A program made the position numbers and the translations under genes. From Arthrobacter sp. (GTDB lineage: Bacteria; Actinomycetota; Actinomycetes; Actinomycetales; Micrococcaceae): a stretch of DNA of 64,000 nucleotides. A model generated the notes under the pieces. The model made no database searches and was not told the origin of the DNA. It saw only the letters and a list, made by a program, of their open reading frames with translations. Of the stretch, positions 8,357 through 17,618 are shown in pieces (within the stretch, counting starts at the first letter, position 1; each line of letters opens with the position of its first letter). Location: contig JAITLQ010000011.1 in assembly GCA_031277795.1 (NCBI GenBank), positions 1 to 64,000 on the forward strand, written 5' to 3'.

Positions 8357-10471
8357 TCAGTCGCGCTCGGCCGGGCCGGCGGGCGGCAGCTGTGTGCCCG
8401 GCTCGCCCTGCGCGGGATCGACGATCACCTGGGTGGGCGCCTCGGGGGTGGGCTCGGCAACGGCCTCGGGCGAATGGCCCGGGGCCGCGGCGCCGGCGCC
8501 CGCCTCGGTCGCGGCATGCACGCCCTGCGGGTCCTTGGCCACATCGCGCGCGGCGCGCACGGGAGGCAGGTCCTGCCCGGGGCGCTCCTCGTTAAAGAGC
8601 CACGTGCGGCGCTCGGGGATCTTCACGATGTCCTTGAAGATGACCTCGAGCTCCTTCTGGCTCAGGGTCTCCTTCTCCAGGAGTTCGGAGGCCAGGTGGT
8701 CAAGGATCTCGCGGTTGGCCGTGAGCGCCAGGTAGGCCTCGTGGTGCGCGGTGTCCATGAGCTGACGCACCTCGGAGTCGACCGTCACGGCGACGCCCTC
8801 GGAGTAGTCGCGCCCGGAACCCATGCCGCCACCCATGAACGGCTCAGTGTTTTCGCTGCCGAGCTTCACGACGCCCACGCGGGAGGACATGCCGTAGTCG
8901 GTGATCATCTTGCGGGCCGTGGACGTGGCCTTCTCGATGTCGTTGGAGGCACCGGTGGAGGGGTCGTGGAACACGATCTCCTCGGCCACGCGGCCGCCCA
9001 TGGCGTAGGCGAGCTGATCGAGCAGCTCCTCGCGCGTCACGGAGTACTTGTCCTCGCTCGGCACCACCATGGTGTACCCCAGGGCGCGGCCGCGCGGCAG
9101 GATCGTCACCTTGGTGACGGGCGCCGAGTGGCGGGACGCGGCGGCCACCAGGGCGTGACCGCCCTCGTGGTAGGCCGTGACCTGACGCTCGTGCTCCTTC
9201 ATGAGGCGCGTGCGCTTCTGCGGACCCGCCATGACGCGGTCGATGGCCTCGTCCAGCGCGCGGTCGTCGATGAGCTGGGCGTTCGAACGGGCCGTGAGCA
9301 GGGCGGCCTCGTTGAGCACGTTGGCGAGCTCGGCACCCGTGTAGCCAGGGGTCTTCTTGGCGACGGCGTTCAGGTCAACCGAGGGCACGAGCGGCTTGCC
9401 CTGCGCGTGCACGCGCAGGATCTGCTCGCGGCCCTTCAGATCCGGTGCCTCCACCGGGATCTGGCGGTCGAAGCGGCCGGGACGCAGGAGCGCCGGGTCA
9501 AGCACATCGGGGCGGTTGGTCGCCGCGATGAGGATGACGCTGGAGTCTCCCTCGAAGCCGTCCATCTCCACGAGGAGCTGGTTCAGCGTCTGCTCGCGCT
9601 CGTCGTTGCCGCCACCCACGCCGGCGCCGCGCTGGCGACCCACGGCGTCGATCTCGTCGACAAACACGATGGCCGGAGCGTTGGTCTTGGCCTGCTCAAA
9701 GAGGTCGCGGACGCGGGAGGCGCCCACGCCCACAAACATCTCGACGAAGTCGGAGCCGGAGATGGAGAAGAAGGGCACGCCTGCCTCGCCGGCCACGGCC
9801 TTGGCGAGCAAGGTCTTGCCGGTGCCTGGCGGGCCGTAGAGCAGCACGCCGCGCGGGATCTTGGCGCCCACGGCCTGGAACTTGGCGGGCTCCGCGAGGA
9901 ATTCGCGGATCTCCTGCAGCTCCTCGACGGCCTCGTCGGCGCCGGCGACGTCCTTGAACGTCACCTGCGGCATGTCCTTGTTCACCAGCTTGGCGCGGGA
10001 CTTGCCGAACTGCATGACCTTGCCGGAACCGCCCTGCGCGCGGCTCATGAGGAACCAGAACAGGCCGATGATGATGAGGAACGGCAGCAGCAGGCTGAGC
10101 ATGGACAGGAGCCAGTTGCTCGTCTGCGGCTGGTCGTTGAAGCCGTCGTTCGGATCGGCGGCGTCGATGGCCTTGGCCACCTCCTGCGCGCGCGCCGTCG
10201 AGTAGTAGAAGGTGACGGTCTTGCCGAGGTTGCGGTTCTCGTAGGAGACGTCGTCCTTGGTGGTCAGCGTGACGCGCTGGCCGTCGTCGTCCATCTGCGC
10301 CTTGGTGACCTGCCCGTTGGAGAGCAGATCGAGGCCCTGGCTCGTGGGGATGCGGTTGCTTGAACCGGTCAGCAGGAGCGAGAGGCCCAGCAGCACGCCG
10401 AGGCCACCCAGGATGGCCCAGAAGTACCAGGTCTGGTGCAGCTTCTTCTTCTGCGTTGTCTTCGCGTTCAT
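8357..10471 (-). CDS. ftsH: ATP-dependent zinc metalloprotease FtsH
   Basis: 704 aa, a membrane-anchored AAA+ protease that degrades misfolded membrane and some regulatory proteins. Two transmembrane helices (about 16-36 and 120-142) flank an extracytoplasmic domain. The AAA module follows with Walker A GPPGTGKT (213-220), Walker B VDEID (271-275) and [19 protein letters not shown]. The zinc motif HEGGH is at 435-439. The Pro/Ala-rich C-terminal tail looks disordered. I start it at [10 protein letters not shown] because the lysine-rich leader runs directly into the first helix. The upstream gap (10472-10780) holds a small hairpin in the leader (10539-10560) and the hpt terminator. Confidence 0.97.
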   Translation of the reverse strand: MNAKTTQKKKLHQTWYFWAILGGLGVLLGLSLLLTGSSNRIPTSQGLDLLSNGQVTKAQMDDDGQRVTLTTKDDVSYENRNLGKTVTFYYSTARAQEVAKAIDAADPNDGFNDQPQTSNWLLSMLSLLLPFLIIIGLFWFLMSRAQGGSGKVMQFGKSRAKLVNKDMPQVTFKDVAGADEAVEELQEIREFLAEPAKFQAVGAKIPRGVLLYGPPGTGKTLLAKAVAGEAGVPFFSISGSDFVEMFVGVGASRVRDLFEQAKTNAPAIVFVDEIDAVGRQRGAGVGGGNDEREQTLNQLLVEMDGFEGDSSVILIAATNRPDVLDPALLRPGRFDRQIPVEAPDLKGREQILRVHAQGKPLVPSVDLNAVAKKTPGYTGAELANVLNEAALLTARSNAQLIDDRALDEAIDRVMAGPQKRTRLMKEHERQVTAYHEGGHALVAAASRHSAPVTKVTILPRGRALGYTMVVPSEDKYSVTREELLDQLAYAMGGRVAEEIVFHDPSTGASNDIEKATSTARKMITDYGMSSRVGVVKLGSENTEPFMGGGMGSGRDYSEGVAVTVDSEVRQLMDTAHHEAYLALTANREILDHLASELLEKETLSQKELEVIFKDIVKIPERRTWLFNEERPGQDLPPVRAARDVAKDPQGVHAATEAGAGAAAPGHSPEAVAEPTPEAPTQVIVDPAQGEPGTQLPPAGPAERD

Positions 10472-10708
10472 GTGTGGGGCCGTGATCCGGCCGCGTCCCT
10501 CCTGCTCAGGCGGTCCCGCTCGCGCGGATCCCGCTCCTGGGGGAGCGTGCACACTCCCCCTCACCCCTTGATACACGATCGGCGAGCCACTTCGGTTCCC
10601 GGTTCGCGCCAGGCGTATCGGGCTCAGGCCTGGCGCTCAGCGCCGACACAGCCCGGCACGCGCCGTCACCCACCCTGGCGACCACCCGACGTCGGGCGGA
10701 AAACGCCA

Positions 10709-10769
10709 GCGGCCGCGGCCACCCCGGGAAGGGGCAGGCCGCGGCCGCGCCGGCCCGCCTGAGCGGGCC
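10709..10769 (-). terminator. Double hairpin after hpt
   Basis: Just after the hpt stop come two hairpins. The first has a 7-base stem (10752-10758 with 10763-10769). The second has a 12-base perfect stem, GCGGCCGCGGCC (10709-10720) with its complement (10737-10748), and a further CCCC/GGGG pairing in its loop. A CCCGACGTCGGG palindrome (10685-10696) follows. Together they should end the hpt transcript before ftsH. Confidence 0.6.
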
Positions 10770-10780
10770 CCACGAAAGAA

Positions 10781-11332
10781 TCAGGCGTACACGTGGGGCG
10801 CCAGGGTGCCCACAAAGTCCAGATTGCGGTACTTCTCGGCGAAGTCCAGGCCGTAGCCCACCACAAACTCGTTGGGGATGTCGCGGCCGACGTACTTGAC
10901 GTCGATCTCCACCTTGGCGGCCTCGGGCTTGCGCAGCAGGGCGCAGATCTCCACGGAGGCCGGGCCGCGCGAGCGCAGGTTGGAGAGCAGCCAGGACAGG
11001 GTCAGGCCGGAATCGATGATGTCCTCAACGATGAGCACGTCCTTGCCCATGAGGTCGGTGTCCAGGTCCTTCAGGATGCGGACCACGCCGGAGGACTGGG
11101 TGCCGGAGCCGTAGGAGGAGACGGCCATCCAGTCCATGGTGACGTGGCTGTGCAGCTCGCGCACCAGGTCGGCCATGACCATGACGGCGCCCTTCAGCAC
11201 GCCCACCACGAGCAGGTCGCGGCCCGCGTAGTCGCGGTCGATCTGCGCGGCCAGGTCCTTGACGATCTGCTGGATTTCTTCCTTGGTCAGCAGCACGTGC
11301 TCAAGGTCGCCGGTGACGTCGTTCGCATCCAC
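10781..11332 (-). CDS. hpt: Hypoxanthine phosphoribosyltransferase
   Basis: 183 aa. It salvages hypoxanthine and guanine to IMP and GMP using PRPP. The PRPP-binding motif reads VLIVEDIIDSGLTL, preceded by the flexible-loop SSYG segment. DLLVVGVLKGAVMVMADLVR and VGYGLDFAEKYRNL are also typical. The GTG at 11332 is chosen because AGGAGA lies seven bases ahead of it; longer in-frame extensions read as Arg/Pro-rich non-coding sequence. It follows tilS by 122 bases on the same strand, the conserved tilS-hpt-ftsH order. Confidence 0.95.
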   Translation of the reverse strand: MDANDVTGDLEHVLLTKEEIQQIVKDLAAQIDRDYAGRDLLVVGVLKGAVMVMADLVRELHSHVTMDWMAVSSYGSGTQSSGVVRILKDLDTDLMGKDVLIVEDIIDSGLTLSWLLSNLRSRGPASVEICALLRKPEAAKVEIDVKYVGRDIPNEFVVGYGLDFAEKYRNLDFVGTLAPHVYA

Positions 11333-11454
11333 GCGATTCTCTCCTGCTCTTGGGGTGGTGGGGCTCGCCTGGGGGTCGGGTGGCCCACCCCAAGTTTGCC
11401 ACGTTCGGGCCCGGCGTGGGCCACGGGGGTTCGCGGCATGGCGCCCGGCGGCGC

Positions 11455-12507
11455 TCAGGCCAAGCCGCGAAAACGCACGACGGCGCGTCCGTCGCCCGTG
11501 CGCTCCCTCGTCACCGACACTCTCCCATCCAATTGGACGGGGCCGGCGCTGCCGGCCCCAGACACGAGGCGTTCGAGCGCGGCGGTGCGCTCCGAGTTGG
11601 GTGCGCGCCCTCCCACCGCCACGGCCGCCCGCCGCAGGGCGCGGGAACGCAGGGCCGCCGGGGCGTCCCTGAGCAGGAGCCGGTCGAGGTCCCACACGAG
11701 GGGCGCACGGCCGGCCACGCGATCCCCTGCCTCGCCGAGGACGGAGGGTTCAGTGGAACGCGCGGCGTCCTCCACGAGCTCCTCCGCCAGGCGATCGAGC
11801 AGCTCGGCGTCCTGCGCCGCGAGGCGGGCGGTGCGCACGAGGGCGTCGTCGATGCCCTCGCCCAGGACCTCGCGCAACACGGGCAGCAGCTCGTGGCGCA
11901 CGCGATTGCGCAGGAACTCGTCGCTCTTGTTGGTGGGGTCAACCCAGTAGCGCAGGCCGTGGGCGGCGCACACGGCCTCCGTGTCGGCGCGGCGCAGCTC
12001 GAGGAAGGGGCGCAGGACCCTAGCGCGGCGGGCGGGGATCCCGGCCAGCGAGCGGGTTCCGGAGCCACGCGCCAGGCCGAGCAGGACCTGCTCGGCCTGA
12101 TCGTCCGCCGTGTGCGCGGTCAGCAGGAAATCGGCGCCCACGCGCTCGCGGGCGGCCTCGAGCGCCGCGTACCTGGCCTCGCGCGCGGCCGCCTCGCCGT
12201 GGCCGTCCACCTCCACGGCGCTCACCACCACCGGATCGAGGCCGAGGTCTCTGCATTGCTCGGCCGCCCGGGCGGCCGCCGCCGCGCTGCCCGGTTGAAG
12301 ACCGTGATCAACGATCACCGCCCCCACCGGGCCCAGCAGGGCCTCCTCGTCCTTGGCGCGGGCGAGGGTCGCGGCGAGGGCGAGGGAATCGGCCCCGCCG
12401 GAGCACGCGACAAGGTAGCTCAGGCCGGAGGGGAGGTGGTAGCCGACCGCCTCCCTGGCGAGCTCCACCGCGCGGTACTGTTCCGCCGGCCAGCGCTTCT
12501 TCGCCAC
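11455..12507 (-). CDS. tilS: tRNA(Ile)-lysidine synthetase
   Basis: 350 aa. It modifies cytidine-34 of the CAU-anticodon tRNA-Ile to lysidine, changing its decoding from Met to Ile. The PP-loop SGGADS is at about residues 36-41, with DHGLQPGS, LLTAHTADDQAEQVLLGLARG and RPFLELRR following, then WVDPTNKSDEFLRNRVRHELLP. The C-terminal part is short and weakly conserved. The start is GTG with AAGGAGAAAGGGGG upstream. It is 36 bases after the metalloprotease gene and in the same unit. Confidence 0.95.
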   Translation of the reverse strand: MAKKRWPAEQYRAVELAREAVGYHLPSGLSYLVACSGGADSLALAATLARAKDEEALLGPVGAVIVDHGLQPGSAAAAARAAEQCRDLGLDPVVVSAVEVDGHGEAAAREARYAALEAARERVGADFLLTAHTADDQAEQVLLGLARGSGTRSLAGIPARRARVLRPFLELRRADTEAVCAAHGLRYWVDPTNKSDEFLRNRVRHELLPVLREVLGEGIDDALVRTARLAAQDAELLDRLAEELVEDAARSTEPSVLGEAGDRVAGRAPLVWDLDRLLLRDAPAALRSRALRRAAVAVGGRAPNSERTAALERLVSGAGSAGPVQLDGRVSVTRERTGDGRAVVRFRGLA

Positions 12508-12543
12508 GGTTCCCCCTTTCTCCTTTATGCCCGATTGGACATA

Positions 12544-13761
12544 TTAGGACATCCGGGCTTCCTGCTTGGTCGAGCCCACGCGGGCCACCCAGAGCGTGGG
12601 CTCGTGTAGCTCGGTCTCGCTCGGGAGCATCTCGCGCCCCTGCCACACGACGTTGAACCCCTCCATGCCCAGCGCGTCCACGGCCGCGCGGACAAAGCGG
12701 GCGCCGTCCTGGTACTGCTTCTGCTTGGCGGCCATGCCGATCACCCGCATGATCAGCTTCTGCAGCGCCGAGCGCTCCGCGCCGCGACCCTCGAAACGCT
12801 GCCGGATCGTCTTGACGGTGGGAATGACGCTCGCGTCCACCGAATCCATGACCACGTTGGCGTGCCCCTCGAGCAGGGACATCACGGCTGTGACGCGCGA
12901 GAGCGCCTCCTTCTCGCGCGGGCCGGTGACCAGATCAAGCAGGCCCAGCCCCGCGCCGTCGTGCTCCGACTCGGCGCCCTGCGCCTCCGGTGCCCCCTCC
13001 GCGTCGCGCTTCACCGATCCGGTGAGCGAGGTCAGGCGCTCCCGCAGGGAGGTCGGCAGGGACATGAGCCCGTCGGTGAGCTCGGTGATCTGCTCGCCCA
13101 GATACTCGCGCAGCCACGGAGCTGCGGCAAATTGCACGCGGTGCGTCTGCTCGTGCAGCGCCACCCACAGCCGAAAGTCGGCCGGGTCAACGTTGAGGGC
13201 GCGCTCCACCTGCACGATGTTCGGGGCCACGAGCAGCAAGCGCCCACCCGGGGCCGTCGCGGAGACGCTGAAGGCGTCGTACTGCCCCAGGACGTGGCTC
13301 GCGAGGAAGGCGACGAGGCCGCCCATCTCGGCGCCCACGCCGTAGCCGCCGAGTTTGAGGCTCATCGGCAGGCCCTGCGGGAACTTGGCACCGAGGACCT
13401 GCTTGAGGCCGGGCTCCAGCATCTGCCTGAACCCGTTCACGGCGGCCGTGGCCCACCCGGCCCGGTCCACCACGAGCACCTCGGAGTCCCGCAGCTCGCG
13501 CGCGGCGGCGAGGCCCGTGATCCGGTGGACGTGCTCGACGCTCGCGTTGGCGGCCGCCCGGATCTCCTCCACGATGCGCGCCGCCTCCCCCCGTTCCAGG
13601 CGCGGGCCGGCGGAGGCGAGCGTGCGCGCCGTCGAGGCCGCGACGCCCCAGCGCACCAGGCCACCCGGCCCCTGCGGCGTGGCGGCGACGGCCGGCTCGG
13701 TCGGCTCGGCCGCGGGGGCGGGAGCCGCGGCGGCGGTGGGGGGCAGGGCGGGGGCGTTCAT
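12544..13761 (-). CDS. Zinc-dependent metalloprotease-like protein (DUF2342 / F420-biosynthesis-associated family)
   Basis: 405 aa, starting with an Ala/Pro-rich stretch of about 30 residues. The metal motif HEQTH (in VALHEQTHRVQFAAAPWLREYL) is of the HExxH zincin type. HANVVMDSVDAS further on is a conserved segment of the actinobacterial 'zinc-dependent metalloprotease' family, often mislabelled as coenzyme-F420 biosynthesis associated. There is no signal peptide, so it is probably cytoplasmic. The place between dacB and tilS is widely conserved in Actinobacteria, but its substrate is not known to me. Confidence 0.8.
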   Translation of the reverse strand: MNAPALPPTAAAAPAPAAEPTEPAVAATPQGPGGLVRWGVAASTARTLASAGPRLERGEAARIVEEIRAAANASVEHVHRITGLAAARELRDSEVLVVDRAGWATAAVNGFRQMLEPGLKQVLGAKFPQGLPMSLKLGGYGVGAEMGGLVAFLASHVLGQYDAFSVSATAPGGRLLLVAPNIVQVERALNVDPADFRLWVALHEQTHRVQFAAAPWLREYLGEQITELTDGLMSLPTSLRERLTSLTGSVKRDAEGAPEAQGAESEHDGAGLGLLDLVTGPREKEALSRVTAVMSLLEGHANVVMDSVDASVIPTVKTIRQRFEGRGAERSALQKLIMRVIGMAAKQKQYQDGARFVRAAVDALGMEGFNVVWQGREMLPSETELHEPTLWVARVGSTKQEARMS

Positions 13762-13871
13762 GCTCTCATCTCACCACGCCGCGCGCGCCGCGCCGCATGA
13801 AACGAGCTATGAGTCGCCGCCCCGACCCCCGCGGCGAGCGGGGCGCGACGCCGGCTCCCTCCCCGGGCGCC

Positions 13872-15245
13872 CTACTTCAGCAGCAGGGCGGCGATGGAAT
13901 CGGCGACGCCGCGGGCCTCGCCCAGCGCGCCCTGCACATCGGAGGCCATCACCGAGAAGCTCAGGAACCGGCCGTCCGCCGTGGTGGCATAGCCCGAGAG
14001 CGAGATCACGGCGGCCAGGGTTCCCGTCTTGGCCCGGACCAGGCCGGTCGTGTCCGTGGTGTTCAGGCGCCCGGCCAGCGTGCCGGTGTCGCCGGAGACC
14101 GGGAGCAGCGTGGCCAGCTCGCGCAGCTGCGCCTGGCTGCTCGTGGCGGCATGCGTGAGCAGGCCGGCCAGGGTCGCCGGTGAGACCTTGTTCGTCGCGG
14201 CCAGGCCGGAGGCATCGGCCATGTCCAGGCCGCTGGTGTCGACGCCGAGCTCCTTGACGGCCGCGGTGACCTGCTCGCGCGCGTCCTGATAGCTCCCCGT
14301 GGCGCCGCGTTGCACGGCCACGAGCCGCCCGAAGGTCTCCGCCATGAAGTTGTCCGAGTGCTCCTCCATGTAGCCCAGCTGCTCCAGCAGCGTGGCCGAC
14401 TCCACGGCCGCGAGCCGCGTCGCCTGCTCGTCCTTGCCCGCCTGACCGCTTGCCGTGAAGGCGACGTCCAGGCCGGTGTCCTTCGCCTGCGCGTTGAGGG
14501 TTTTCACGAAGGCGGCGAGGGCGGCGTTGGCCGGCTCGCGCACCACGGCCGAGCTGTGCGAGGCGGACACGCGCCCCGCGTTGAGGACCGGGGTCTGCAC
14601 CTCGGTGATGTTGTTGGTGGTGATGAGATCGGCCGTCCAGGCTGGGTTGAGGGCGGGGCCGGGGAAGAGCGAGGCGTCCACGAGCACCTCATAGCTGCTC
14701 TCCAGGGTGCCCTGCCGGCCCAGCGCCTCGAGCGTGAGCTTGGCGAGGGTCTCGAGGCCGGCGTGGCCAGCCACCTCGCCCGGCTGCTCGGCGCCGGCGC
14801 CGAGCAGGGCATCGCCGCCGCCCACGAGACGGAGACGATGCTCCGAATCGAGCGTGGCGGTTGTGGTGAAGCGGTGCCCCGGTTCGAAGCTCGCCAGGGC
14901 GGCCGCGCCGGTCAGGAGCTTGAGGCTCGACGCAGGGGTGGCCGGCGTGGAGGCGTTGCGATCCACCAGGTTCTCGCCCGTGGCCACGTCCTGCACCACC
15001 ACGTTGTAGGTGCCGTGGTGGCCCTTGATGGCCGCCTCGACGGCGCTCGTCAGGGCGGCGGCGTCCGGCAAGGGGGCGTCGGCCCCGAGCGGGGTGAAGG
15101 GCTCCGCGGCCGCGCTGGGCAACGCGGCGGGTGTCGCCGCCGGTTCCTGGGTCTGCGGCTGCCCCACCAGCATGTGCCAGCCCACCAGGGCCGCGAGGGC
15201 GAGCACCGCCACGAGCCACACCCCGCGGGACAGGAACCGTGCCAC
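13872..15245 (-). CDS. dacB: D-alanyl-D-alanine carboxypeptidase/endopeptidase (PBP4 family, S13)
   Basis: 457 aa penicillin-binding protein exported by an N-terminal signal anchor (WLVAVLALAALVGWHMLV). Active-site motifs are present: SSLK (the SxxK nucleophile and base, around residue 106), SDN in EEHSDNFMAETFGRL, and KTGT in VRAKTGTLAAVISLSGYA. It trims or cleaves peptidoglycan stem peptides outside the membrane. The start is GTG with AAGAGGTG nearby. It is divergent from ppa and heads the minus-strand cluster running to 1784. Confidence 0.92.
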   Translation of the reverse strand: MARFLSRGVWLVAVLALAALVGWHMLVGQPQTQEPAATPAALPSAAAEPFTPLGADAPLPDAAALTSAVEAAIKGHHGTYNVVVQDVATGENLVDRNASTPATPASSLKLLTGAAALASFEPGHRFTTTATLDSEHRLRLVGGGDALLGAGAEQPGEVAGHAGLETLAKLTLEALGRQGTLESSYEVLVDASLFPGPALNPAWTADLITTNNITEVQTPVLNAGRVSASHSSAVVREPANAALAAFVKTLNAQAKDTGLDVAFTASGQAGKDEQATRLAAVESATLLEQLGYMEEHSDNFMAETFGRLVAVQRGATGSYQDAREQVTAAVKELGVDTSGLDMADASGLAATNKVSPATLAGLLTHAATSSQAQLRELATLLPVSGDTGTLAGRLNTTDTTGLVRAKTGTLAAVISLSGYATTADGRFLSFSVMASDVQGALGEARGVADSIAALLLK

Positions 15246-15297
15246 CCGTACACCTCTTCTTCCCTACGCGCGTTCTGTTGTGACCGGGAGCCGAACG

Positions 15298-15303
15298 TAG
15301 ACT
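15298..15303 (+). promoter_or_regulatory. Probable -10 box of ppa
   Basis: TAGACT lies about 80 bases ahead of the ppa ATG in the dacB-ppa divergent gap. The upstream TCTGTT (15274-15279) at 18 bases is a poor -35. The same TAGRCT-type box recurs ahead of several genes in this window. Confidence 0.4.
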
Positions 15304-15385
15304 GGGCCCCAGCACTGCAAGGCTATCGGGCGCCGACTGGCGCCGCCGTGAGGCCTGCCGCACACCTCATCAAGAGAAGGAAGCC

Positions 15386-15874
15386 ATGGAACACGACGTC
15401 ACCATCGAGATCCCGGCCGGATCCCGCGTCAAGTACGAGATGGACCACGAGACGGGCCGCCTGCGCCTGGACCGCGTCCTCTTCACCCCCATGCAGTACC
15501 CCACTGCCTACGGCTTCTTCGAGAACACCCTGGGCCTGGACGGCGATCCGCTGGATGCCATGGTCTACATCCCGGGTGTTGACCTGGTCCCCGGCGTCAT
15601 CGTCGAGGCCCGCCCCATCGGCGTGTTCAACATGACCGACGACGGCGGCCCGGACGCCAAGGTGCTGTGCGTCCCCGCCGACAAGCGCTTCGACCACATC
15701 CAGGAGATCGAGGACATCGACGACTGGACCAAGGCCGAGATCGAGCACTTCTTCACCCGTTACAAGGACCTGGAGCCCGGCAAGTGGGTCAAGGCCGAGG
15801 GCTGGGCCGATCGCGCCGCCGCCGAGAAGGAGCTCGCCGACTCCATCGAGCGTTTCAAGACCGAGGGTCACTGA
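15386..15874 (+). CDS. ppa: Inorganic pyrophosphatase
   Basis: 162 aa, family I soluble pyrophosphatase, which hydrolyses PPi to drive biosynthesis. Seen: the N-terminal [39 protein letters not shown] with the metal-binding aspartates, and a C-terminal helix [20 protein letters not shown]. It is full length. AGAGAAGGAAGCC precedes the ATG. It is divergent from dacB, a conserved actinobacterial arrangement. Confidence 0.97.
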   Translation: MEHDVTIEIPAGSRVKYEMDHETGRLRLDRVLFTPMQYPTAYGFFENTLGLDGDPLDAMVYIPGVDLVPGVIVEARPIGVFNMTDDGGPDAKVLCVPADKRFDHIQEIEDIDDWTKAEIEHFFTRYKDLEPGKWVKAEGWADRAAAEKELADSIERFKTEGH

Positions 15875-15884
15875 CCCCGGCCGG

Positions 15885-15919
15885 GTGGCCCGGATCCTTC
15901 CAGGATCCGGGCCACTTTT
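15885..15919 (+). terminator. Intrinsic terminator of ppa
   Basis: A perfect 13-base stem (15885-15897 with 15903-15915) is followed at once by TTTT and further T-rich sequence. It is one of the few classic T-tailed terminators in the window, 10 bases after the ppa stop. Confidence 0.85.
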
Positions 15920-15944
15920 GCTTTGTCTGGGGCAGACTGTCCCC

Positions 15945-16580
15945 ATGTTTGTCCTGACCCTCACCCAACGCGATGCGCCCACCCACGGCGATCGCGTCGA
16001 CGAGCTGTTGAGGGCCCTCGCCCCGCACACCGGGGAGCACCCCTTCAGGCGTTCGTGGGGCGACGAGGCCGTGGGGGCGCTCAGCAACCCGGACGCCGCC
16101 GTGGCCTCGGCGCTCGTGGCGCTGCGGCAGGGCGGGCGCGGCGGGCGCCGGTGGAGCGTCGGCATCGGCGTCGGGCCCGTGAGCGCCGGCCCCGACGGGG
16201 CACTCACTGGACAGGGAGCGGCCCGCTCCCGCCGCGCCGTCGAGCGTTGCGGCCGTCAGGCCATGCCCTTGGCCGTGGAGGCCGGGCCGGCCGGCGTGGG
16301 CTTCGAGGGCGTCCCGGCGGCCCCGGATTCGGCCGCGGCGGCGGAGTCCGTGCTGCGCCTCTTGGGGGACCTCGTGACCAAGCGCAGCGAGGCGGAGTGG
16401 GCGGTCATCGACCTGCTCATCCCCGGCGTGCGCGGCCAGCAGCGCGAGGTCGCTTCGGCCCTCGGCATCAGCGTGCAGGCGGTCTCCCAAGCGCTGGCCC
16501 GCGCCGGCTGGGCGCGCGAGTGGGAGGCGAGGCCCGCCGCCTCGCTGCTCCTTGGCCTCGCCGCCTTTGCCGTGGACTAG
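15945..16580 (+). CDS. SatD-like protein with C-terminal helix-turn-helix
   Basis: About 211 aa from the ATG at 15945 (MFVLTLTQRD). The N-terminal two thirds resemble the SatD-like family. The C-terminus shows a helix-turn-helix (QQREVASALGISVQAVSQAL), so it probably binds DNA. A CAGACT sequence sits six bases before the ATG, just after the ppa terminator, so the gene may have its own leaderless transcript. It ends three bases from the convergent universal stress gene with no visible terminator between. The family call is tentative. Confidence 0.6.
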   Translation: MFVLTLTQRDAPTHGDRVDELLRALAPHTGEHPFRRSWGDEAVGALSNPDAAVASALVALRQGGRGGRRWSVGIGVGPVSAGPDGALTGQGAARSRRAVERCGRQAMPLAVEAGPAGVGFEGVPAAPDSAAAAESVLRLLGDLVTKRSEAEWAVIDLLIPGVRGQQREVASALGISVQAVSQALARAGWAREWEARPAASLLLGLAAFAVD

Positions 16581-16583
16581 ACC

Positions 16584-17456
16584 CTAGGCCTGGATCCCGT
16601 AGGCCTCCTGCGCCTTGCGCGGCACCAGCACCACGGGGACCGAGGAGTGCTTCACGATCTTCCCGGCCTGCGAGCCCAACGACACGCGGGCCAGCGGCCC
16701 GAAGCTGCTCGAGCCCACCATGAGCACCTCGCCAGGCAACCAGTCGACGGCGCCGAGCGCCTCCTCCCAGCTGAAGCCGATCCCGGTCTCGAAGGATGGC
16801 GCGGCGTCCGGGGCCAGCTCGCGCACGCGACCCACCATGTCCTTGGCCCACTCGCCCATGATGTCGCGCTGCATGCGCGTGGAGACGCCGGCCACGGAGC
16901 CCGGCGGGTGCGTCACGCCGAAGGAGACCACGCGGAACGCGGCACCGGAATCCTGGGCTACCTGGCGCGCGCCCAGCAGCAGGTGGCCGGAGGTCGAGGA
17001 GCCGTCGTACGCCGCCGTGACGCGAGCGACCCTCTCCACCCCGCCCGCCGAGGCTTCGCGCGGCACCAACACCACGGGCAGGGGCGAGCTGTGCAGCAGG
17101 CTCATGGCCACGGAGCCGAGCTCGATCCTCCCGGGCCTGGCCCGGTCGGAGGAGCCGATGACGAGCCGCTCCGCCTCCACCTCGCGGCACACGTCGAGGA
17201 GCACCTGCCGCACCGATGCGCCCGAGCGCACCAGCACGCGCGCCACGGTTCCGCGCGGCATCGAGGCGTCCGCCATCGCGAGGGCCTGGGTCACGTCCTG
17301 TGCCCAGCCGCCGGCCGCCGCCTCGTCCTCGCCGAACTGCTCGGCGTTGACGGCCACGAGGTAGAGCGGCAGCCGATAGGAACGCGCCAGGAGCGCCCCC
17401 ACCTGCGCCGACGGGCCGGGATCGTGACCGGGCGCCACCGCCACCACTATGCTCAT
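16584..17456 (-). CDS. Two-domain universal stress protein
   Basis: About 290 aa with two UspA folds in tandem. Domain 1 (1-145) opens with MSIVVAVAPG and ends in GSVAMSLLHSSPLPVVLVPRE. Domain 2 (150-290) opens with VARVTAAYDGS and ends in GSQAGKIVKHSSVPVVLVPRK. The family binds ATP through such G-2x-G-9x-G(S/T) loops and is induced by stress or growth arrest; here the spacing is only partly kept. The ATG at 17456 has GAGGCGGAGC upstream; longer in-frame starts lack this. Confidence 0.85.
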   Translation of the reverse strand: MSIVVAVAPGHDPGPSAQVGALLARSYRLPLYLVAVNAEQFGEDEAAAGGWAQDVTQALAMADASMPRGTVARVLVRSGASVRQVLLDVCREVEAERLVIGSSDRARPGRIELGSVAMSLLHSSPLPVVLVPREASAGGVERVARVTAAYDGSSTSGHLLLGARQVAQDSGAAFRVVSFGVTHPPGSVAGVSTRMQRDIMGEWAKDMVGRVRELAPDAAPSFETGIGFSWEEALGAVDWLPGEVLMVGSSSFGPLARVSLGSQAGKIVKHSSVPVVLVPRKAQEAYGIQA

Positions 17457-17551
17457 GCTCCGCCTCGCTCTCGTGCTGGGCCGGGTGCCCACCGGCCGCC
17501 CTGTTCTCAAGCACAAGTACCAGAGCCTTGGCACCCCGGTCTAGAGCACGA

Positions 17552-17582
17552 CGCCGCCCGCGCCGGGTCGGCGCGGGCGGCG
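17552..17582 (-). terminator. Terminator hairpin after the HAD gene
   Basis: A perfect 13-base stem (17552-17564 with 17570-17582) and a five-base loop, 36 bases past the stop of the HAD gene. The adjoining CTAGAGCACGACG (17541-17553) recurs beside the hairpin at 24286. Confidence 0.65.
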
Positions 17583-17618
17583 AGTCGGGCGGATCCCCGG
17601 GCGGGTGCCCGGTGGTGC